From Palaemon carinicauda (Eukaryota > Arthropoda > Malacostraca > Decapoda > Palaemonidae): 64,000 bases of DNA. Below the pieces are notes generated by a model that worked only from the letters and a program-made list of their open reading frames with translations, had not been told where the DNA came from and searched no databases. The DNA lies in assembly GCF_036898095.1 (NCBI RefSeq), contig NC_090768.1:51952665-52016664 (forward strand), read 5' to 3'. This document shows, piece by piece, positions 32,721 through 64,000 of this stretch. A program made the translations under genes and the position numbers. Every line of letters starts with the position of its first letter. Position 1 is the first letter of the stretch.

Positions 32721-34239
32721 AACTGCTGCTGTAACACCTTTAGAAAAGCCTCTCTGCAAAATATGTGTAACAAGATGCCTCTCCACCCAAGAAAATGAGG
32801 CTTGAACTCTTCTCAGAACCAGATTATAAATTGTATGCGATAGAACGAAGAATACTTCCCCAAGGGAAAATTATGGATTTAGTGGAATATGAAAATTCAA
32901 AGATCCTTTCTGCTGTTGATGGAAAGTGTTTTCTCTCCAAGAGAGAATTGAGGATAGCCCCACCAAGAGTGATATGACAACACTTTGGGAAATGTCTGTT
33001 TTCCCTTCCAGGTCATAGGTCAAGATTATATAAAATAATAGACTGTAACCATCAACCATATCAGATTTCAATGGCCACAAGTCATCTTTAGAGAGATTTT
33101 AATTTAGTCTATCAACTTCTCTACATGCTAACTATCATTACAACGAAGAAAAGGGGCTCTGCCTCCTAGAAATTCTCGTGTCCTCTCCTCTAACAAATCC
33201 ACTAGAGCAAGCGAGCAAATCTGTTCCGGGAGGATGATACTGTACATCTGTTCGCAGATAACAATTTGACTGACCTTCTTAGTTATCTTTAAACCCTCCT
33301 AGTTATCATCCTCATTCATAGTGAAAGGCTTTTTGTGCAGGTTCAGCACATTGCATGATAAGAGGCTCCTGTCAACTACACGGCACAGGATAGACAAATC
33401 TCGTTAGATGTCCTTATGCATAACAGCTGGAGCAGCATTCAACAAAGGCATCTCAACCAAAACAAACTTGCTGTAAACCGGATTTAGAAGGAACAGTTAT
33501 GATTGTGAGAATGACTGAAACAGCATTTATTCCGTAACCGAAATACAAACCACGCTATTTACATTGGGTATTACTTTCGGCGTAGCTGAAATGACGAGCC
33601 ATTAGATTTTAACGAGGGTTTCCTATCCCGCGCTAGTTAGCAGGGGTAGGCCGACCCCCTCACACACCGGTGAAATGTCTCACTTCACTTTTGGCTCGCA
33701 CAATGGACAGACGTCTCTGTCTTTGTCTTCGCTTGGCAGCCATTGTTTGTTTTGTCTTTACATATATATTGAGAAAAAGAAAGTAAGTGATTAAGTAAAC
33801 ATTTTTTCGTGTTTATGTATATATTTGAGTATAGAAATCAGTAAGTTTCCTTTTCAGGGTTTGTGCTTGTGTGTGTAGTGTACAATATCTCCGTGGAGCC
33901 CTCGGCAGTTAGGCCACCATGGTGTAATTTCATGGGTCGCGAACGAGTTTGACTACGGTCTTTCTCTCTCTCTCTTTGAGGTCGTTCACCCTTTTACTAC
34001 GTCTGAGTAGCTTTCTTCCCGTGTGGGTGAGGTTCCTACGCCGTACGTTTTGTCTCAATTAATTTATGAATCTAGTTGTATTTGTTGGTTTTTCAGCTTT
34101 CGTAGAACTATCCCTTTCGGGGTTTATGTTCTTTAGTGTTCACTCATTTTCTTAATTACATAATTATAATTGTTATAATTCTGTGTTGGTTATAGCTCTC
34201 CTTCCGTGAGTGTAAGTGGTTGTGAGGGCTCCCCTTGCG

Positions 34240-36130
34240 TGTCAGGGTTCTCCTGCGCGCCCTTCTGCAGTGTTAGCGCACAGGCGCTCTCCTGCTCATC
34301 AGTGTTTTCCTGATCGCCAGCTCTCCTGATGATCGTCGCCCCACTGCTTCCTGAGGACTCCGAACATCCTGCTGTTCCTGTTGTGTGCCCTGCGCGCCAT
34401 CGGTCTCCTGAGCGCTCTAGATCTCCTGCCTGTCAGAGCGCACCTGCGCTTCCAGTTCCTGATACGAGCCCTGTTCGCAACCTAGAACTTCGGTTCAGGT
34501 CTTCGATAAGGACTCCTCTTCTACGCATAGGATTCCACGCGTCGCCCTTCTACTCGCCAGCGACCACAGACTCATCAATGTTCGCCTGCTCGTCAGCGAT
34601 CTCCTGTGCGTCAACGATCACCATCGATCTTCCACGCGTGTCAGGTCCCCTGGACACCATCAGTAGCGATCTAGCACTAGCCTGCTGTGGACCAGGATCT
34701 CCGGTAGCCGAGTCTTGCCGTAGATCTTCCTCCTGCTCGCCAGAGCTCACCTTTACTTCTGTGCGCCAGCTTCCTTCAATCGCCAGCGCACATATGCGCG
34801 CCCTTTTCTGCCACGCACCAATGGGCGCCAACAGTTTTTCCTGACCGTTCAGGATCGCCTGATTGACAGCTCGCATCGGCGCTCACCTTCCTGATGCTCC
34901 TGCGCGCCTTCTGATTAGCGCGATGCGCGCTAATCATCCCTAGTCTCTTATGCGTCAGCGATCTCCTACGCCCCCGCGCGATTCTTCGCCTGCGCACTGG
35001 CGTTTTGTCAACGCACCACCGCTCGCCAACGCGCCGTCGCTTACTGACGCGCCATCGCTTGCCAACGCTCCTTCACTCTCCTACAGGCCTTCGCTCGCCA
35101 AGACGCGCCATCGCCCGCCTACGCACCATTGGTCTCCCGACCGCCCACGCGACCGCGCGCCTACACGCCCGCGCTCCAATGTTCGCCCGCGCGCGAACCG
35201 ACGGTGTTCCATCGCGTGAGCGCCGGCTTGATTCCGGCCGTAGCCATTGCTTGCCTACGGGTCATCGCTCGCCTGTGAACTATCGGATTCCGACCGCCAG
35301 CTCTTGCCCTTCCAACCACGCTCGCCCTCCTTCTGCGCTCCCTTGCGCACTTTCGTCCGCACACTGGCGCTTCACGTTCGGCCACACGCGAACCATTGAT
35401 TTACCATGGCGCGAGCACCAGGGCAATTGCGACCGCGATTCCCGTCGGGGTTTGGCAACACGTCTATCCTGGCGAGTCTTCTGGAACGCGTATTTCCAGA
35501 ACACGGGCTTCACCCCGTAAACGCAGAGCATGGCACATGCAAGAGCAGGAAGAATCTTCAGAGAGGTCTGGGCAACATTTTTCTTTCCAGAACCTGGGTT
35601 GGCCCTTCCTCCTCGTCATTCCCTGGAAGGGTTGTGCCAGGGAGTTTTCCTTTCGAGATTTCTCCGTCGGGCAAGGGGTGACTGGTTTAGCCCTTCCTCT
35701 TCTCCATCCCGTGGAAGGGGCTTACCAGGTCCTTTCCCTTCTCGGTTGCGACCCGAGGTTTTGTACAAGGAAGCTCCAGGAAGATCATAGGTACTTTCCT
35801 CCTCTCAGGCTCAAGCACCTTTGCGTTCCGTCGCCAAGTTTCGAACTTACGGGCAAACTCGATGTTGGAGCATCTAGATGCAGTGACCGGGGGCTTTCCC
35901 TCGGGTGTCTCATCTGTGGATGTCAACAAGCTCAGACACACTTCCATCCTTGGGAAGAGCTTGTTTGAGCCCATGGACAGCTGTTGTGCGGAGGGAGTCG
36001 ACTTCCTTTTTCACTCCTCCAAAGCGCTTTCTTCCAGACCCTGCAGGCCACCAACGCCTGTTCTTTCAGCCTCGTCGGCCTAAGTTATCGGACCGGCTAT
36101 GGCAGCTAAGACAAGGTGTACAATAGCAGT
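34240..36130 (+). pseudogene. DIRS B gag-like remnant
   Basis: Ser/Pro/Arg codon repeats of the cgcctgcgcgcc type are shared with the copy A gag, followed by a segment matching the gag C-terminus (ETFLLSGTRTIEFLAHQV of A). Several stops and frameshifts are present in every frame. Confidence 0.75.
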
Positions 36131-36329
36131 CCCCTCCTGTCAGGGACAGGTAGCATAGGAGGCTCTCCTGGGGAGGCATAATCCTAGAGGGAGCGGCAGA
36201 GTTCACAAACTCTGTGATTGGCAACCCCCCCCTGGCAGGTCTCACGCTGGGGGGATGCCTAAGGTTACTCATACGGATAACAGCTTCCTGATGCCGATTC
36301 CTTCACGATCTCCGTGAACAGCCAAGGAT

Positions 36330-37345
36330 TTCGCGCCTCGCTCTTACCATCTCTCCATCTCTGTCAGCGAATCCAGTGTCACTGAACCTCTACGCCATGG
36401 GGTCGGCAAGAGTTTTGCCCGTTTGGGCAGAAGGATCCATGCCTTAGGAGAACGTCCTCCATAGGGTCGTCGACGGCTCTGATCAAGTTTGTCGAACAAA
36501 CTTCGTCCAGCGTGGAATAGCAGAGTCGATCAGACTGGTAACGAGAGGCTGCAGGACTCCTTAGGCCCTGGATCGAAAGGACGGGTACTTCCAGTTTCCA
36601 TTCCATCCATCGTCCAGGAAGCTCTTGGAATTCAGCCTAGACTATAGGTGTTCCTGCTCAAGATGCGGTGTGGCGATCCCGCCACGGCATCGCAGGTTTT
36701 TCCCCAGAGTACTCTCCCTGCTTTCCTCATGGCCGCTCAAGAGCAGGCTTCCGCCTCCTTCGCTTTTTGGAGGTCTGGTCAACCCCGGTAGGCTCGGGTT
36801 CGACCTTCTTCAACACCGGGACAAGCTTCCGGGTCTTTACCAAGAGTGAGGGATCATGGTAATTTGCTAGGAGCCTTCTCTACTTCTGCCTCAACATCTG
36901 GAGTATCTAGCCATGATATTGAGTCAACGGCCATACCACGTTGAAAACACCGCTTCTCGTCCGATCAGCGAAGTTAAGCAACGTTGGGTCTGGTTAGTAC
37001 TTGGATGGGTGACCGCCTGGGAACACCAGATGCTGTTGCCTCCTTCTCCGAGCCTTCCCTTCAGTTGACTGTGGCAAGGCTGAGGAGAGTCGTAGTACCT
37101 GTTCTCAGTCAGGCAGAGCTTTCAGCCCTACCTTGGAATGTTTCCTGGGTCTCTTTTCCTCATTGTCCCGTCTAAAGTTCCAAACGGTCGCCTCAGGATA
37201 AGTTCCCTGTGAGGCGGCCCAAGTTCCGGTGGTATCAAAGCAACGATTAACCGGACTTTTTGGCCACTCTGGGACCAGCGGAACGTTTAGATCTGCAATG
37301 GGGGTTGACCTATGGAACCTCTTGATGGGAGTGGATATCCAAGCT
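36330..37345 (+). pseudogene. DIRS B reverse transcriptase remnant, split by a 5S rRNA insertion
   Basis: The DNA aligns by eye with copy A 4930-5898, for instance cagcgaatccagtgtc and ccatgatattga..gagccttccc. The motif C region has lost the YLDN reading. The 5S sequence at 36923-37041 interrupts it. Confidence 0.85.
36923..37041 (+). rRNA. 5S rRNA sequence (near full length) inserted in DIRS B
   Basis: About 119 nt match a complete animal 5S rRNA from gtcaacggccataccacg to gcctgggaacaccagatgct and a gttgcct end. The internal Pol III control elements are readable: box A-like aagttaagcaacg, and the box C region tggttagtacttggatggg with gaccgcctgggaacacc. Helix III can pair (cgct 36951-36954 with agcg 36967-36970), as can tctgg with ccaga. 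The 3' end seems to lack one G of the terminal stem and no T4 terminator follows. It is therefore more likely a displaced pseudogene than a transcribed gene. In copy A the RT sequence is continuous at this position. Confidence 0.92.
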
Positions 37346-37449
37346 ACCCCTCCCCCTACCCCTGCTAACTACGCCGAAAGTAATACCCAATGTAAATAGC
37401 TAAGGTTTGTATGGTTAGGAAAACTACAAATTATCTCCGAATTTGTCAT

Positions 37450-38273
37450 GTTAAGAACTCGTCAGCAGCTGAAACAAAACATATCGGTTGCAATGGTTAG
37501 TGCACATAGCAAGAATATCAGTCATTGGAAGGAATTGCTGGCACAATAAGAACATTAATTTTTTCCTGTGTATAAAACAACAGTACCATAGGTTAGCTTT
37601 GTTGATTTAGCATAAACAACATGAACATCAGGTAAATGGAGAACAAGAACTAGGCATTCTCTGACTGCTTATGATGAACAAGCACTGAAATGAATAATCG
37701 TCTGTGTACCTGGAACAGTGGCCAAAGTAGGTTAAGCTATCACTGCTAGAGTTCTAACCGGGTTACGTCCTGAAATCAATCATGTTTAAGGGATCTGTCC
37801 CCATTTGTAGGGAAACCCACATAATATAACATGCTGACAATTGTTTATGATTAATCTCAGTTACTTTATATGAAGTACTGGGGTTTTATTCATTTAAATT
37901 TATAACCAAACTAAGATGAGTAGTTTGTGATTTGTATAATGTGCACGCTTAGTTAATTTTTGGAGGCTTCAACAGACAACAATGCTTCCATACTAAAACT
38001 ATGTGGGATACCACAAAGGACTAGTCTATAAACTTTGCAAATTATATTAACAATTAATATACAGTGAACGGTATGTACACTAATTGCATACTATACAGTA
38101 TCTAGAAGGCCATACAAAACTTAAAGTTTACCTTGTCTGCAACTGAACTTTGAAAACCATACTTATAGCAAGTTATAATTTAACAACCTGTCGTATAAAA
38201 GTCATAAAAATATATAAGCTATATATGTTAATTTCATAATTAGGAAGCTGAACAGGAAAAATATCACCAAGTC
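37450..38273 (-). other. ASCC2: ASCC2 3' UTR and flank
   Basis: No ORF is present. On the minus strand an AATAAA (plus 37885-37890) lies about 385 bases past the stop codon and is the best poly(A) candidate. Remaining DNA up to DIRS B is unclassified. Confidence 0.45.
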
Positions 38274-60788
<22,515 letters not shown>

Positions 60789-60911
60789 CTAGAACAGAAA
60801 CAATAGATATATAATAATTTTGGACATGAGGAGGATTATTCTACATGTAATATGTTTGTTGATTAATATCAATGATAGAATAAGCCGAAACGAAATATGC
60901 TGTCCTAATAT

Positions 60912-61373
60912 ATGAAATATAAAATAATAGCAATTATAATAATAAAAGCAAAAGGTAAGGAGGTGTATGTTGCGTTTATGGATCTGGAGAAAGCATATGA
61001 TAGAATTGATAGGGAAGCAATGTGGAATGTGATGAGGTTATATGGAGTTGGTGGAAGGTTGTTGCAAGCAGTGAAAAGTTTATACAAAGGTAGTAAAGCA
61101 TGTGTTAGAATAGGAAATGAAGTGAGTGATTGGTTTCCGGTGAGAGTGGGGCTGAGACAGGGATGTGTGATGTCGCCATGGTTGTTTAGCTTGTATGTTG
61201 ATGGAGTGGTGAGAGAGGTGAATGCTCGAGTGCTTGGACGAGGATTAAAACTGGTAGGCGAGAATGACCATGAATGGGAGGTAAATCAGTTGTTGTTTGC
61301 GGATGATACTGTACTGGTAGCAGACACAGAAGAGAAGCTTCACCGACTAGTGACAGAATTTGGAAGTGTGTGA
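60912..61373 (+). pseudogene. LINE RT N-terminal part
   Basis: The open frame of 153 codons carries the RT fingers and palm motifs including the FADD catalytic box. It ends at TGA where a TG-repeat indel or frameshift separates it from the C-terminal part. Only residues from KGKEVY onward belong to the LINE; the first are flank. Confidence 0.88.
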
Positions 61374-62330
61374 GAGAAGGAAATTGAGAGTTAATGTGGG
61401 TAAGAGTAAGGTTATGAGATGTACGAGAAGGGAAGGTGGTGCAAGGTTGAATGTCATGTTGAATGGAGAGTTACTTGAGGAGGTGGATCAGTTTAAGTAC
61501 TTGGGGTCTATTGTTGCAGCAAATGGTGGAGTGGAAGCAGATGTACGTCAGAGAGTGAATGAAGGTTGCAAAGTGTTGGGGGCAGTTAAGGGAGTAGTAA
61601 AAAATAGAGGGTTGGGCATGAATGTAAAGAGAGTTCTATATGAGAAAGTGATTGTACCAACTGTGATGTATGGATCGGAGTCGTGGGGAATGAAAGTGAT
61701 GGAGAGACAGAAATTGAATGTGTTTGAGATGAAGTGTCTAAGGAGTATGGCTGGTGTATCTCAAGTAGATAGGGTTAGGAACGAAGTGGTGAGGGAGAGA
61801 ACGGGTGTAAGAAATGAGTTAGCAGCTAGAGTGGATATGAATGTGTTGAGGTGGTTTGGCCATGTTGAGAGAATGGAAAATGGTTGTCTGCTAAAGAAGG
61901 TGATGAATGCAAGAGTTGATGGGAGAAGTACAAGAGGAAGGCCAAGGTTTGGGTGGATGGATGGTGTGAAGAAAGCTTTGGGTGATAGGAGGATAGATGT
62001 GAGAGAGGCAAGAGAGCGTGCTAGAAATAGGAATGAATGGCGAGCGATTGTGACGCAGTTCCAGTAGGCCCTGCTGCTTCCTCCGGTGCCTTAGATGACC
62101 GCGGAGGTAGCAGCAGTAGGGGAGTCAGCATTATGAAGCTTCATCTGTGGTGGAAATGTGGGAGGTTGGGCTGTGGCACCCTAGCAGTACCAGCTGAACT
62201 CGGTTGAGTCCCTGATTAGGCTGAAGGAACATAAGAGAGTAGAGGTCCCCTTTTTGTTTTGTTTCATTGTTGGTGTCGGCTACCCCCCAAAATTGGGGGA
62301 AGTGCCTTGGTATATAGATAGATAATAATA
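60945..62330 (+). mobile_element. LINE retrotransposon, 5'-truncated, antisense to ASCC2
   Basis: RT reads from KGKEVYVAFMDLEKAYDRI through RQGCVMSPWLFSLYVDG and [12 protein letters not shown], in frame until TGA at 61371-61373. The C-terminal 235 residues continue in the +1 frame from 61360 (CERRKLRVNVGKS, YGSESWGMKV, RWFGHVERM, RGRPRFGWMDGV) to the stop at 62065-62067. A 3' UTR with cccccaaaattggggg and a GATA tail ends near 62330. The FADD active site is intact, but the 5' half (endonuclease) is missing. The clade is uncertain, perhaps RTE-like. Confidence 0.92.
61360..62067 (+). pseudogene. LINE RT C-terminal part
   Basis: This frame of 235 codons has thumb and C-terminal motifs (LNVMLNGELLEEVDQFKYLG, RWFGHVERM, RNRNEWRAIV). 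There is no internal stop. It is in the +1 frame relative to the upstream RT. Confidence 0.88.
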
Positions 62331-62479
62331 AACTTTATAATATAGTAATGGGCTACATCCATGGTCCACAACTGTTCCTGAACCATTTTTATCCATAGAA
62401 TAAAATTGGTAGCACAGGTAAATGACAAAATGCGCTCTATCTGGCATGTAAAACAATGGACAATTAATCAATTTTTCAA

Positions 62480-63009
62480 TGGAAGAGGAAAATTGGGAAG
62501 CCGATTTAGTGTACGATCCTGAACCTTTTACGCAACCTGAGGATGGCGAGATTGTTAAGACTCGGGACTCCCATGGATCTGGAAGTCGATGAGGACGACA
62601 TTATTGAGCTTCTCGAGGAGCACCACAATGAGCTTACGACAGACGACATGAAGGAGTTGATCATTTAACTGAACGTCATTCAGGAACAGTTCTTTAGCGG
62701 CACCGAGGAGGAGGATGACCATCAGACAAAGGCAGAAATTATGGAGGATCTAGCTGCCTACCACAAAATGGCATCTCTTGTAGAAAAGCAACACCCAAAA
62801 ATGGTTCACACAGGTCATGTTCCTGTGTACATAAATGACATTTGCCAGTGTCTTTCAGGAACATTTTAAGAAGCAGGCAAAAACAAGCTTCCATGGATAG
62901 TTATTTTTTAAAGAGGCCTTTTGTACCTGATGAAAAGCTCAAAGTGATCCTAAAAAACAGAAACGTGGAAGTGATGAAGAAATTTACACTATGTAGAAAC
63001 GTAGTGTAA
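62480..63009 (+). pseudogene. Tigger/pogo transposase C-terminal relic
   Basis: Reading from 62543 gives LEVDEDDIIELLEEHHNELT, a stop at 62666, then EIMEDLAAYHKMASLVEKQ in the same frame, a stop at 62867, and after a frameshift SMDSYFLKRPFVPDEKL (62893 on) to a stop at 63007. The EDDIIELLEEH and final SxDSYF-K pattern is typical of pogo/Tigger transposases. The catalytic DDE core is not in the window or is lost. It may belong to the autonomous partner of the MITE at 49418-50006, which is speculative. Confidence 0.8.
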
Positions 63010-64000
63010 ATTTAGAAAAAACAAAATGTAAAGTAAAAAAAAAAATAGAAAAAGGCAAACAAAAAGACATTTAATTTCAAATTTTTCGTAAAGTTATGTG
63101 TTAAGGTTTTCTGCTATTTGTTACTGTACATAATGTGTTTGGTAAAGTTAAGTGTTCATATTTTCTGCCGTTTGTCCTCATCCCCAACCGCCCAGCCACT
63201 GTTGCTTTTGGACATCGCCTCACTCCAAAGGTAAAGTTCTACATTTTTGTTACTGTATTTTCCATTTATTATTGCATTACTGTAGGTATTAACAGTTAGG
63301 TGATATATTGAATGATTCAAATGGTTGTATTCCATTGTTCTTAGAACATTTTTATCATTGTTATAAAATTTCATGTGGTATTTTTGTAGAGCTTGGAATG
63401 GATTAGGCAACTCTTATGTAAAACGTGCACCATGATAAACTTTCATGAAATGAAAGCCACTCCAGAACTAATTAATTTCATATCTTGAGGCATTACTGTA
63501 ATGTGTAGTACTGTATTGAGCCTCATGATAAAGAAGGCATGACTATTGGAATCAACTGCGTACCTAGTACAGAATGGTGATTATTCTATCGGGGATTCTT
63601 CTCAACCAGTGTTTTTCCATAATTCTTGCAAAGTCATGGGTATAATACCTTAATATCAATCCTAACTGCTCTGCTTGAGAGTTAATACGAGTTGCAAAAG
63701 CGGGTGAGAGTTTCTTCAGATCCATCCTTACCATCATCTAGTCAGATATCTGGGCTATATCATGAGTCATGGGTTTGTGGTAAAACAAAATAACAATTTC
63801 AAAATTAATGTTTCCAATACAAAACCATTTCTGAAAACTGGAACTCCCTCCTACCTAACCTCACAGGTAATTACCATCATCATTATTACTAGACAAGGTA
63901 AAAAGTAGTTGCCCAAACACCACCAAACATGTGAGAGGTAATTACAAGAGGTTAGTTAAAGTACTGGGGTAGTTTGTAGCGCTACGGCCAAGCTTCCTAA
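63010..64000. other. Right edge: transposon 3' flank and LINE traces
   Basis: A diverged minus-strand trace of the LINE family seen at 50870-51890 lies near 63490-63600 (LINE-like tcatgataaagaaggcatgactattggaatcaactgcgt, in two parts). No ASCC2 exon was recognised. Confidence 0.45.

Larger units (their letters stand above)
28148..33523 (+). other. Ubiquilin 3' UTR and intergenic DNA
   Basis: The first AATAAA downstream of the stop is at 28364-28369. More poly(A)-like hexamers follow near 29625 and 30930, so the UTR end cannot be fixed. The stretch is AT-rich with only random short ORFs until a SINE-like sequence near 32.5-32.7 kb. The block at 31880-33520 is less AT-rich and may hold old repeats I cannot classify. 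Confidence 0.5.
33524..37449 (+). mobile_element. DIRS-type element, copy B, internally deleted
   Basis: Left terminus and ITR lie at 33524-33690 (aatacaaaccacgctattta..ttactttcggcgtagctgaa..gacgagcc). The matching right ITR and terminus lie at 37355-37449. Coding remnants are gag-like Ser/Arg/Pro repeats (34240-35400), gag C-terminus (35530-36130) and RT (36330-37345). RNase H, recombinase and the ICR are gone. The RT remnant runs into the right ITR at about 37345, at a point matching about 5898 of copy A. The RT active-site region is unreadable. This is a dead, deletion-derived copy about 3.9 kb long between the two host genes. Confidence 0.88.

Noticed and set aside
62543..63009. A host gene with acidic and coiled-coil character
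   Set aside because: Two stops and a frameshift, with C-terminal motifs of pogo/Tigger transposases.

Overview
The window is animal nuclear DNA: AT-rich, with long introns, GT-AG splice sites and a very high transposon load. DIRS-type retrotransposons dominate. They are described from Decapoda, and several other repeats here (a tRNA-like SINE, LINEs with GATA and ATT tails, a TTAA-flanked MITE) look like repeats I associate with caridean shrimps such as Macrobrachium. A decapod crustacean is my best guess; that is inference, not proof.

Two host genes are present, both truncated by the window edge and arranged tail to tail. On the plus strand, nine exons between 9341 and 28147 encode ubiquilin from the middle of its UBL domain to the stop codon (553 residues visible). 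On the minus strand, ten exons between 60788 and 38274 encode the C-terminal 501 residues of ASCC2 (activating signal cointegrator 1 complex subunit 2), including its CUE domain. Both proteins bind ubiquitin: ubiquilin through a UBA domain in proteasome shuttling, ASCC2 through CUE in the ASCC/RQT complex. Nothing suggests they are co-regulated.

Region by region: 802-8545 is a nearly complete DIRS element (A) with inverted terminal repeats, an internal complementary region (ICR), broken gag, RT/RNase H and an intact tyrosine recombinase ORF. 9539-15540 is a second DIRS element (C) inside a ubiquilin intron. Its gag region carries a roughly 97-bp tandem array of hairpins, many closed by TTCG loops. 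23388-24780 is a LINE relic in another ubiquilin intron. 28148-33523 is ubiquilin 3' UTR and intergenic DNA with a SINE. 33524-37449 is an internally deleted DIRS element (B) with an almost complete 5S rRNA sequence inserted into its RT region.

The introns of ASCC2 hold three minus-strand DIRS relics (D 38728-42420, E 43087-46430, F about 53930-54470), fragments of two LINE families, a pogo/Tigger-type MITE (49418-50006), one clear and one doubtful piggyBac-type MITE (49060-49367, 58357-58978) and, beyond the last visible exon, a Tigger/pogo transposase relic (62480-63009). The transposons are mostly decayed. The best-preserved coding unit is the recombinase of element A.

All exon boundaries were read by eye from splice signals and reading-frame continuity. 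Transposon ends are approximate, except where inverted repeats and target duplications define them.
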